From Weissella hellenica (GTDB lineage Bacteria; Bacillota; Bacilli; Lactobacillales; Lactobacillaceae): a stretch of DNA of 40,510 bases. Position numbers and translations under genes: made by a program. Under the pieces are notes generated by a model that was given only the letters and a program-made list of their open reading frames with translations, did no database searches and was not told the DNA's origin. This document shows positions 24,640-31,268 of this stretch, piece by piece. How positions within the stretch are numbered: position 1 is the first letter of the stretch; every line of letters starts with the position of its first letter. The stretch covers positions 1-40,510 of the forward strand of contig NZ_BJEG01000015.1 in the NCBI RefSeq assembly GCF_005405545.1. Reading direction: 5' to 3'.

Positions 24640-24892
24640 GTGCAACACAAAAGTTAGACAAAATTGAATATTTTTAAACTGCTAAGGCATGTTCCCTGTA
24701 TTCGCAGGGAGTCATGCCTTTTGTTTTCTGTGATATTCGTCGATTGTTAAACCAAGCGACGTAATTCTTTGTGATTTCCTTGAATTCTCCAATATCTTTA
24801 CACTGTGGAAATCCATTAAGACATTCTGTTTTAAGAAGATGAAAGAAGCTTTCAATTGGCGCATTATCAAGACAGTTTCCCTTACGAGACAT
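24640..24892 (-). mobile_element. IS3-family OrfB C-terminal fragment
   Basis: On the minus strand, 24674-24892 reads MSRKGNCLDNAPIESFFHLL, KTECLNGFPQCK and WFNNRRISQKTKGMTPCEYR. This is the C-terminal part of an IS3-type transposase with the last catalytic Glu (PIESFF). The outer end is probably near 24640-24660 (AACACAAAAGTTAGACAAAA). The element is cut at about 24892. Confidence 0.8.
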
Positions 24893-25154
24893 GCTTAAAA
24901 ATGATTATGGTGTCGACAAGCTATCACATACTTATGTGGAGGCCCGGTATGTTCTTTATAAGATGGATCATGAAGAACTCACAAAAAATAAAAAAGTAGC
25001 CCAGTCATGGTTAAAAACACTGACGACAGCTAGAGCAGATCCAGACACCAAAATAGCGCCGACTAGGTTAGATTGGGGCATTGAACAAGTTAAAGCATTA
25101 ATCAATCAGATTATCGAATTAACGCGTACTGTTTTTAAGGGACCAAGTATATAA
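24891..25154 (+). pseudogene. Gene fragment of unknown function
   Basis: An open frame of 87 codons (HTYVEARYVLYKMDHEELTK, then LDWGIEQVKALINQIIELTR) begins exactly at the IS3 junction and has no ribosome site. It is probably the 3' end of a gene whose start was lost when the IS inserted. I do not recognise the family. Confidence 0.4.
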
Positions 25155-25295
25155 CGTTAAAACAGCTTATTCCCCCGTCTAAGCGTTTTTATACACGAAA
25201 CGTATAATTAGTAATTAAACAGATTAAAACGTCTCTATTGACTTAATAAGTGGCAATTATGTTATATAACTAGGTAGTCGGCATTTAAAATGATT

Positions 25296-25359
25296 CAACA
25301 CAAAAAGAGCACCACGTACAAATTTTATGTGCACCAGTGTTCTTTTTGTGTTGTTTTTT
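25296..25359. terminator. Strong bidirectional terminator before replicon 2
   Basis: CAACACAAAAAGA and TCTTTTTGTGTTG form a perfect 13-bp outer stem around a long interrupted inner stem, followed by TTTTTTA. It shields the replicon 2 origin from read-through. Confidence 0.8.
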
Positions 25360-25468
25360 ATTGATTGAATAAAAAGGCGAAGCCTATTATAAGTTTATCT
25401 TTTATATTTTAATCTTTTGTTCTTTTGCGCAGTTATAAAGTCAGTATTATCAAGGTTTAACAGGATAA

Positions 25469-25567
25469 TACCCCACAAAAAAACTGTGTATACCCCACAA
25501 AAAAACTGTGTATACCCCACAAAAAAACTGTGTATACCCCACAAAAAAACTGTGTATACCCCACAAA
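25469..25567 (+). repeat. Iterons of replicon 2 (4.5 copies of 22 bp)
   Basis: Four exact tandem copies of a 22-bp unit begin TACCCCACAAAAAAACTGTG at 25469, 25491, 25513 and 25535, followed by an 11-base partial copy at 25557. The 22-bp spacing, the AT-rich segment immediately upstream and the Rep_3 gene about 110 bp downstream are the standard layout of a theta origin (oriV). RepA2 should bind here. Confidence 0.92.
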
Positions 25568-25603
25568 GATAAAAATAAATTGTGGTACATGGTGATACAA
25601 TAA

Positions 25604-25645
25604 AAGCATAAAGAAATTCCCGTCTAAAAGTTTTTCTTTATGCTT
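25604..25645 (+). promoter_or_regulatory. repA2 promoter/leader hairpin
   Basis: An extended -10 (TGATACAAT, about 25592-25600) directly precedes a 13-bp stem AAGCATAAAGAAA/TTTCTTTATGCTT. The stem is identical to that of repA1 although the loops differ, which suggests selection on the structure. It ends 32 bases before the start codon. Confidence 0.6.
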
Positions 25646-25677
25646 ATCCAACAACACGCCCAAAGGAGCGTATTTAT

Positions 25678-26832
25678 ATGTCAATTATACCAGAATCAAA
25701 GACAAGGCAGGTACACACCTTGAATGAGTTATCAAAACGAAAAGTCGTCGAACATAATAGTTTAATCACATCCATTGCCAAGATGGATAAAACACCCCTC
25801 AAAATGTTTGAACTAGCGGTGTCTTTAATTGATACCGACAATCCACCTCAAGATCAAACAGTGTATTTATCAAAGCAAGAAATGTTTGCTTTTTTTAAAG
25901 TCAATGATAATGATAAGAACAGTCGCTTTAAACAAGCGATTGAAAAAATGCAGAAACAAGCTTTTTTTCAGATTAAAAAAGAACAAGATAAAGGGTTTAA
26001 GTTTGTTAGTATTGTGCCAATCCCTTATGTGGAATGGACCGATTATAGTGACGAAGTAAAAATTGAATTTCATCGTGAAATCATGCCTTACTTAATCAAT
26101 CTCAAAACCCATTTCACCCAACATGCCTTGTCAGATATTGCAGAATTGAATAGTAAGTATGCGATTATTTTGTATCGCTGGTTATCAATGAATTACAACC
26201 AATATGATCACTACAGCGTTAAAGGTGGACGACGAGAAGAACAAGTAGAAAGCTATCGTAATCCCAAAATCGGTATTCGAGAGTTGCGAGAAATGACTGA
26301 TACTGTTAATGAGTATCAGAGGTTTGATAGGTTTGAGAGCTATATCTTGAAAAACTCTTTAAAAGAAATCAATGCTCATACAATTTTTAACGTGACGCAC
26401 GAGAAAGTTAAAAAAGGACGCAGCATTGATAGTATCGTCTTCCATATCACTAAAAAGCAGGTGGCAGATGATATTAGTTACAAGTTAGATGATCCAACTT
26501 ATATTGACGGTAAGATAAGGCAAGAAGAAAGTGAAAAAGACCTCGTATATGAAGCTATGAAAAGTCCATATACAAAATTGCTGATGGAACATTTCTTATT
26601 GTCATATATTGATTTGACGGATACGGCTATTTTGTCAGGGCTACAGAAAAATGTTTATCCACTCTATGACGAATTAAAAGAGTTACGTGGTTTAAAGGGA
26701 GTGAAAGAACACTTAGCATATATCAGAGATAAACAAGATGACTATTCGAAAAAGAATATTGCTAAGTATCTTAAAAAATCGATTGAACAGTATCTACCAA
26801 TCGTTAAAAGGCAGGATATAGACCATGAATGA
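25678..26832 (+). CDS. repA: Replication initiator RepA (Rep_3 family), intact
   Basis: Theta-type initiator of replicon 2 (384 residues), probably the active one in this molecule. It has the N-terminal VVEHNSLITSIAKMDKTPLK and the paired winged-helix domains typical of Rep_3. YAIILYRWLSMNYNQYDHY is a conserved core motif, and the C-terminus LKKSIEQYLPIVKRQDIDHE is shared with replicon 1. AAAGGAG at 25662-25668 supports ATG 25678. Intact iterons lie directly upstream. repB2 overlaps its last 8 bases. Where RepA1 has its stop codon, RepA2 reads Arg (DKNSRFKQA). Confidence 0.93.
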   Translation: MSIIPESKTRQVHTLNELSKRKVVEHNSLITSIAKMDKTPLKMFELAVSLIDTDNPPQDQTVYLSKQEMFAFFKVNDNDKNSRFKQAIEKMQKQAFFQIKKEQDKGFKFVSIVPIPYVEWTDYSDEVKIEFHREIMPYLINLKTHFTQHALSDIAELNSKYAIILYRWLSMNYNQYDHYSVKGGRREEQVESYRNPKIGIRELREMTDTVNEYQRFDRFESYILKNSLKEINAHTIFNVTHEKVKKGRSIDSIVFHITKKQVADDISYKLDDPTYIDGKIRQEESEKDLVYEAMKSPYTKLLMEHFLLSYIDLTDTAILSGLQKNVYPLYDELKELRGLKGVKEHLAYIRDKQDDYSKKNIAKYLKKSIEQYLPIVKRQDIDHE

Positions 26833-27397
26833 AAATTTAAAAACGATTCGAGAACTTGCTGATGAATTTAAGGTATCTAAGCAAGCAGTTAGGAAAAGAT
26901 TAACCGATGAATTTAGAGCAAACTACGTAAAAACTGTATATAGTAACGGAGTAGAAACCTTAGTAGTAACGGTTGGTGGGTATAGGCTTTTAAAACAGCA
27001 TTTTTCTAGTAGTAACGGCAGTGAAAATGTAGATAGCAACGTTGGTGGTAACGGTGGTAATGCTAATGTTACCAGTGATAATAAGCAAACAACGGATAAT
27101 AGCTATGTATTTAAAATATTAGAACAACAATTAGTTGTTAAAGATAAGCAAATAGAAAATAAAGATTCACAAATATCACAAATGCAAAATTTATTAGACC
27201 AACAACAAAGATTGGCCTTACAGGACAAACAACTGCTCGAAGAATACAAGGCAGAAATTAAGGACTTGAAAGCCTTAACGATGGCACCGCATGATGATGG
27301 TGAAAAAGAAGTGACGTCAGACAAACAACCGGAACCTGAAAATAGCACTCCGAAGTCACAACCTAAACCTAAAAAGTGGTGGCGTTTTGGTAAATAG
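26825..27397 (+). CDS. repB: RepB-like accessory replication protein (replicon 2)
   Basis: The protein has 190 residues, translationally coupled to repA2 by an 8-base overlap. The N-terminal helix-turn-helix (IRELADEFKVSKQAVRKRL) and the strand segment VETLVVTVGGYRLLKQHF resemble the RepB/DUF536 proteins of LAB theta plasmids. A Gly/Asn/Ser linker (about 65-90) precedes a coiled coil (about 95-150) and the KKWWRFGK tail. The tail half is nearly identical to repB1, whereas the DNA-binding half differs, fitting different iteron specificity. Confidence 0.85.
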   Translation: MNENLKTIRELADEFKVSKQAVRKRLTDEFRANYVKTVYSNGVETLVVTVGGYRLLKQHFSSSNGSENVDSNVGGNGGNANVTSDNKQTTDNSYVFKILEQQLVVKDKQIENKDSQISQMQNLLDQQQRLALQDKQLLEEYKAEIKDLKALTMAPHDDGEKEVTSDKQPEPENSTPKSQPKPKKWWRFGK

Positions 27398-27429
27398 TTA
27401 CAACTAAAAAAGAAAAGAAGACTAGTTAA

Positions 27430-27816
27430 ATGGCGGAAGATAAATTTGAACAAGCTGTAATTGACAAGCTAAAGAGTGAAGGTTGGGAATATCTAACAGA
27501 TTATTCTGGTGTAACGGTTGATCGGTTATATGATCACTGGCGAGATATTCTGAATGCCAACAATCGTAAACGACTAGAAGATACGCCGTTATCTGATAAT
27601 GAGTTTGAACAAGTGAAGTTGGAACTAACGAAGAATAAAACGCCGTATGATGCGCAACTCATGTTGGCGGGTGCGGGTGGTGTTGGGACCGTACCGTTGA
27701 ATCGTGATGATGGGACGCAGCTAGAACTTGAAATCTTCTATGGTGATGAAGTGGCTGGTGGACATTCACGTTATGAAGTCGTTAACCAAATTACGTTTAC
27801 GGATTTAGCAACGTAA
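27430..27816 (+). pseudogene. hsdR: HsdR N-terminal fragment, copy 2 (type I restriction subunit)
   Basis: The 128-residue frame begins MAEDKFEQAVIDKLKSEGWE and continues with LYDHWRDILNANN and YEVVNQITFTDLAT. This is the N-terminal part of a type I restriction endonuclease R subunit, which contains the nuclease domain, but the helicase domains are missing. The frame stops exactly where a separate frame encodes the last 19 residues of an HsdS-like protein. The intervening rest of hsdR, hsdM and most of hsdS has therefore been deleted. The start lies 32 bases after repB2, as in copies 1 and 3. Confidence 0.8.
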
Positions 27817-27871
27817 GTTAGATTTGTTGAAAGAACAGAAAAAAGGCTTTTTACAAAAGATGTTTGTTTAG
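27812..27871 (+). pseudogene. hsdS: HsdS C-terminal remnant
   Basis: Read in another frame than the hsdR remnant it overlaps, this encodes RKLDLLKEQKKGFLQKMFV and a stop. It closely resembles the C-terminal end of type I specificity subunits (LLK.QKKGFLQKMF). It shows that a complete hsdRMS operon once followed repB2 and collapsed by one internal deletion. Confidence 0.7.
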
Positions 27872-27887
27872 GGTCTATAATTAATAA

Positions 27888-28274
27888 GTGATGGGGTATT
27901 GTGGAACTGATGGTCAGGCAATAACTACGCAAGCAACTAGAGACGGTGGAATTGATGGATTTATCCAACAAGATGCATTAGGGCTACAAAATATATACAT
28001 CCAGGTTAAAAGATACGCTAAATCAAATTCTGTAGGTTCTAGAACCATCCAAAGTTTTAGTGGAGCACTTCAGGAAAGAAGTGCAGGAAATAGTAATAGT
28101 GGTGTCTTTATAACTACTTCATCCTACACTCAAGATGCTTTAATATCCGCTAAACGTCTACATATAAAAGCTATTGACGGTGAACAATTGGCTAAACTAA
28201 TAATTAAATATAAGGTTGGTATAAAAACCATCAATCAATTTCCAATTTATGAGATTAATAAAGACGACTTTTAA
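27888..28274 (+). pseudogene. Mrr-type restriction endonuclease, 5'-truncated
   Basis: The frame (128 codons from GTG 27888) has the Mrr catalytic core: GGIDGFIQQDALGLQNIYIQ followed by VKRY gives the D-(x)n-QxK active-site pattern, then VGSRTIQSFSGAL and GVFITTSSYTQDALISAKRL. The N-terminal domain of Mrr proteins is absent, there is no ribosome site, and an in-frame TAA lies just upstream. It is most likely the 3' portion of a modified-DNA restriction gene joined to the hsdS end near 27885. The catalytic domain is complete enough that expression from an unseen start cannot be fully ruled out. Confidence 0.65.
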
Positions 28275-28316
28275 TTCCCACCATTTCCATCAGGGTAATT
28301 TATAAGGAGAAAAGCT

Positions 28317-28382
28317 ATGGATGACTTAAAAACCATAATAAGTAAAACTCTCAATCAATATCAAAATACTAAAAATAAATAA
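28317..28382 (+). CDS. Very short frame with a good ribosome site
   Basis: AAGGAGAAAAGCT precedes an ATG opening 21 codons (MDDLKTIISKTLNQYQNTKN). It lies 42 bases after the mrr stop. It may be a small protein or the front of a truncated gene. No family is recognised. Confidence 0.3.
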   Translation: MDDLKTIISKTLNQYQNTKNK

Positions 28383-28498
28383 AAAAATTCTTTTCAATTT
28401 TTATTTATGGTATGACATAAATAAAGTAAAGTTATTCGTCTAGGTCAATCTTATTAATACTGCAAGGCAAGACATTTGGTAATTGAAGAATAACAAGC

Positions 28499-28550
28499 AA
28501 AAAAATAGCAGTCAGGTCTCTTGACAAAGTATAGTTGCTATTCTTTTTTT
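28499..28550 (+). terminator. Terminator before the FLP/Dps cassette
   Basis: AATAGCA and TGCTATT pair around an inner GTCA/TGAC stem, followed by TTTTTTT. It marks the left border of the following cassette. Confidence 0.65.
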
Positions 28551-28657
28551 AGGCCCTACTTTAATGAAATTTTTGTTTGGAGGGAACGACCTCATTCCTT
28601 TGATTATTTCAGTTGAATTTAATAGAGAAGCCTGGCGTCTATTAAGAAATACTTTTC

Positions 28658-28699
28658 TTGATGAGCGTCAATTTTTTTAACGGAAATCTATCCTATACT
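28658..28699 (+). promoter_or_regulatory. FNR-type box and promoter of dps (2)
   Basis: TTGATGAGCGTCAA at 28658-28671 is a near match to the FNR site TTGAT-N4-ATCAA. A -10 TATACT lies at 28694-28699. Taking the start site as 7 bases after the -10, the box centre is at -41.5, the class II activation position. Confidence 0.8.
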
Positions 28700-28772
28700 A
28701 AATTCAGTAAAGGAAAAGGAGGAATCAAAGGAAACTATTTTAAACAAACCAAAATTATAGGAGGAATAGATC

Positions 28773-29345
28773 ATGACTGAAAATAAAGCTTCTCAAGAAA
28801 GAACACCCCAAGAAAGATTGCAAGAAGAACAAGAACACAAGGAACATGTCCATCATACAAAAATTAATGCAGCGGCCATTTCGGATCATCTTTTAGGGAA
28901 CATGCATACTTTACATGTGAAATTGCACCAATATCACTGGTATGTAAATGGTACTAATTTCTTCACCCTGCATGAAAAATTTGAAGAATTGTATAATCAA
29001 AACGAAGAATGGTTCGACAAACTAGCAGAACGCTTGATTACTTCCGGTCATAAACCGGCTTCAACCACCGCTGAATTTGAAAAATATTCCATGCTTTCAG
29101 AAGATGCCATCAATAAATACGCTAAAGCAGAAGACATGGTTGAAAATATTATCGAAGATTTCAGAAGTACCCGTGAATTAACGATTCGTGCTATTCGTTT
29201 AGTACAGGATGAGGGTGACGATGCTTTAGAAGATACACTGATTGCTTTTAAAAATGACTTAGATAAAAACATTTGGATGCTGCAAGCATTCATTGGCAAA
29301 GAGGCATTGGAAGACGACGATGCGTTTGATGAGGATGAAGATTAG
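28773..29345 (+). CDS. dps: Dps-family ferritin-like protein (2), with charged tails
   Basis: A mini-ferritin of 190 residues, longer than the usual ~150-175. A charged N-terminal arm (QERTPQERLQEEQEHKEHVH) and an acidic tail (ALEDDDAFDEDED) flank the Dps fold. The ferroxidase motif is KLHQYHWYVNGTNFFTLHEK followed by FEELYNQNEEWFDKLAERL. GGAGGA at 28759-28764 supports ATG 28773. It is the first gene of the FLP-box cassette and differs clearly from the dps at 20351, so the two are not a recent duplication. An FNR-family protein encoded next door probably controls it in response to oxygen or redox state. Confidence 0.9.
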   Translation: MTENKASQERTPQERLQEEQEHKEHVHHTKINAAAISDHLLGNMHTLHVKLHQYHWYVNGTNFFTLHEKFEELYNQNEEWFDKLAERLITSGHKPASTTAEFEKYSMLSEDAINKYAKAEDMVENIIEDFRSTRELTIRAIRLVQDEGDDALEDTLIAFKNDLDKNIWMLQAFIGKEALEDDDAFDEDED

Positions 29346-29433
29346 GTTTTTCGTAAACATACATTTAAAAATTAAAGATTTTGGGGTTGGGACTCTTTCC
29401 AGCTCCTATTTTTTGCCGTTAAAAAGACTTTTC

Positions 29434-29475
29434 TTGATGAGAGTCAATTTTTTTGAGGTAGGGGGCCTTTATACT
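29434..29475 (+). promoter_or_regulatory. FNR-type box and promoter of the FLP gene
   Basis: TTGATGAGAGTCAA at 29434-29447 with TATACT at 29470-29475; the box centre is again at -41.5. It implies that the FLP regulates its own gene. Confidence 0.8.
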
Positions 29476-29527
29476 AAATATAGGAAAGTTAAAAAAGGAC
29501 AATAAACTGATAAAGGGGGAGAACGAA

Positions 29528-30235
29528 TTGACTCAATACACCCAACCACATGCAGAAGGAGACCACTCAGCTTGTATCCGCTTAGTCCCGATATTCAATC
29601 ATTTGGAGGAAGGCTCGATGGATCGCATTGCTGGAAAAGCTCACACGAAGCACTATCAAAAAGGGGAGTTTCTGTTTCGCTCGCAAGAAAAAGACGATGC
29701 CTTGTATATTATGAATCGCGGAAAAGTCCGCATCTATCGCTTGTCTGATTCTGGCAAAGAGCAACTAGTGCGTATTTTGAATCCGGGTAACTTTACGAGA
29801 GAATGGGCGTTGTTCAATCCTGATGTTGTGCACGAGGAATACGCAGAAGCTACTCGAGATACGTCTGTCTGCACGATTCAACAACATGATGTACAAGAGT
29901 TTCTAAAAGAGTATCCTGCAATTTCGTTAAAGCTGCTAGGAGAGATGTCGAAGCGGTTAGAAAGATCCGCACGTCAAACCGCACAAGTAGCCGTGGAGCG
30001 TGTCATTACCCGTTTAGTTTTGTTTTTAGCAGAAAATGTGGAACCTGGAATGGGCAACTCTCCCACCATCACCCTGCCGATGGCAAAAAAGGACATTGCT
30101 TCCTATTTAGGAACGACACCTGAGACCATCAGTCGCAAATTTGGAGAATTGGAGAACGAGGGATTGATTCAACAGCTGTCTGGGAAAAGGATCAAGATTC
30201 AGAATTTAGATGATTTATTGCTTTACAGCGAATAA
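29528..30235 (+). CDS. flp: FNR-like protein (FLP), Crp/Fnr-family regulator (1)
   Basis: The protein has 235 residues, starting at TTG 29528 after AAAGGGGGAG. It has an N-terminal cyclic-nucleotide-like beta-barrel (about 20-125) and a C-terminal winged helix with recognition helix TTPETISRKFGELE. The E..SR pattern there is the one FNR uses to read TTGAT. There is no four-cysteine iron-sulfur cluster motif. Instead Cys16 and Cys115 are present, at the same spacing as in the second FLP, fitting the disulfide-switched FLPs of lactobacilli and lactococci. One loop (NPGNFTREWALF) departs from the usual PGDF.GE.A. The four FNR-type boxes in the cassette are its likely targets. Confidence 0.87.
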   Translation: MTQYTQPHAEGDHSACIRLVPIFNHLEEGSMDRIAGKAHTKHYQKGEFLFRSQEKDDALYIMNRGKVRIYRLSDSGKEQLVRILNPGNFTREWALFNPDVVHEEYAEATRDTSVCTIQQHDVQEFLKEYPAISLKLLGEMSKRLERSARQTAQVAVERVITRLVLFLAENVEPGMGNSPTITLPMAKKDIASYLGTTPETISRKFGELENEGLIQQLSGKRIKIQNLDDLLLYSE

Positions 30236-30240
30236 TCGGA

Positions 30241-30691
30241 CACGGAAAAGTGGCGTATTACGAAGCGAGTGACCAGGGGGAGCTTAGCCGGAATCTTGTT
30301 CAGCATCACCATGACTAGAATGACGCGAAAAATTGAAGAAATGGAGCAAATGATACCTACTACCATCCGACTTTCTTATACGAGTCATTGTGGAGTTTGT
30401 TGGGCTTTGTCCTCATCGTCACTATACGGAACCGAAAAATAGCTTTTGCGTCAAGAAGAAGTCGCTTTGAGTTACGTTTTGTGGTACTCAGTGGGTCGGT
30501 TCTTCATTGAAGGTATGCGAACGAACAGTTTATGGATTGGCGAGTGGATCCGCGTTTCGCAAGCCTTGTCTCTGGCCCTGTTTATTGGCGCGATTGTAGT
30601 ATGGTTTATACGCAGACAAGATTATCCACCAATTTCTTATTATTCTGATGGCAATAAGGGGCAGAAAAAGACTATTAAGATGGTGAATTGA
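30241..30691 (+). pseudogene. Prolipoprotein diacylglyceryl transferase (lgt) remnant
   Basis: [20 protein letters not shown] (from 30358) and, in another frame from 30446, [20 protein letters not shown] followed by SLWIGEWIRVSQALSLALF match the C-terminal third of Lgt. This membrane enzyme transfers diacylglycerol to lipoprotein cysteines. A stop at 30439-30441, a frameshift and the lack of the first two thirds make it non-functional. It is squeezed between flp and the CxxC peptide and may be a scar from how the cassette was assembled. Confidence 0.75.
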
Positions 30692-30718
30692 GCAAAAAGA
30701 TAAAAAGAAGTGCCGAAC

Positions 30719-30760
30719 TTGATATGCGTCAATTTTCGTTTGCTAAAAGTGAGCTATATT
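30719..30760 (+). promoter_or_regulatory. FNR-type box and promoter of the metal-binding peptide gene
   Basis: TTGATATGCGTCAA at 30719-30732 with TATATT at 30755-30760; the box centre is at -41.5, as for the other three sites. Confidence 0.8.
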
Positions 30761-30837
30761 ACAGTTGTAAAGAGAAAAAGGCAGTGTTCATTAATCTGCT
30801 GCCGATAAAATAAAAACACATAAAGGAGATAGGAATT

Positions 30838-31071
30838 ATGGAAAAAGCTATATTGCAATTAGAAACTTTGTCTTGTCCAAGTTGTATGCAAAGAATTGAA
30901 GGTGCCGTAAAATCAGTTAGCGGTGTTGATAAAGACAGCATTAAAGTATTATTCAACTCCAGCAAAGTCAAAACCAATTTTGATTCAGCTGTCACTTCGA
31001 TTGAAGAGATTCAAAAAGCTATCGAAAACGTAGGCTATCCGGTCCTTAAAGCAAAAGTCAAGGCCGCTTAA
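30838..31071 (+). CDS. Heavy-metal-associated (HMA) metal-binding peptide, CopZ-like
   Basis: A 77-residue cytoplasmic HMA-fold protein (beta-alpha-beta-beta-alpha-beta) with the metal-binding loop LSCPSCMQ (Cys13 and Cys16) and GYPVLKA near the end. Such proteins carry Cu(I) or another soft metal to a P1B-type ATPase. The ATPase next door lacks its own N-terminal HMA domain, so this peptide could supply the function as a separate chain. GGAG at 30825-30828 precedes the ATG. It has its own FNR-type promoter and terminator, so it is transcribed apart from the ATPase but coordinately with it. Confidence 0.85.
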   Translation: MEKAILQLETLSCPSCMQRIEGAVKSVSGVDKDSIKVLFNSSKVKTNFDSAVTSIEEIQKAIENVGYPVLKAKVKAA

Positions 31072-31088
31072 CAGATTAAATGAACTAG

Positions 31089-31131
31089 GCAATTCTGGAA
31101 GGAAAGCTATTTTTCCAGGATTGCTTTTTTT
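31089..31131 (+). terminator. Terminator after the HMA peptide gene
   Basis: GCAAT..CTGGAA and TTCCAG..ATTGC form the stem, followed by seven Ts. Confidence 0.8.
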
Positions 31132-31183
31132 GTTGCAATCCGATTCGAGGTGCTTAGAAACGATAAAAGAGAACTTTCTAAAC

Positions 31184-31225
31184 TTGATATCCGTCAATTA
31201 ATTACTTAGGCAATTATCTTATACT
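31184..31225 (+). promoter_or_regulatory. FNR-type box and promoter of the P-type ATPase gene
   Basis: TTGATATCCGTCAA at 31184-31197 with TATACT at 31220-31225; the box centre is at -41.5. Confidence 0.8.
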
Positions 31226-31268
31226 TTGTTTATCAATAAAAGAGAAATTAAATTTGGAGGGAAAAAGC

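Noticed and set aside
25469..25567. Regular repeats that could be taken for a CRISPR array
   Set aside because: The 22-bp units are directly adjacent with no spacers and lie before a Rep_3 gene, so they are iterons.
29293..29505. 70-codon frame after dps (2)
   Set aside because: It overlaps the dps end in another frame and runs through the FLP box and promoter.
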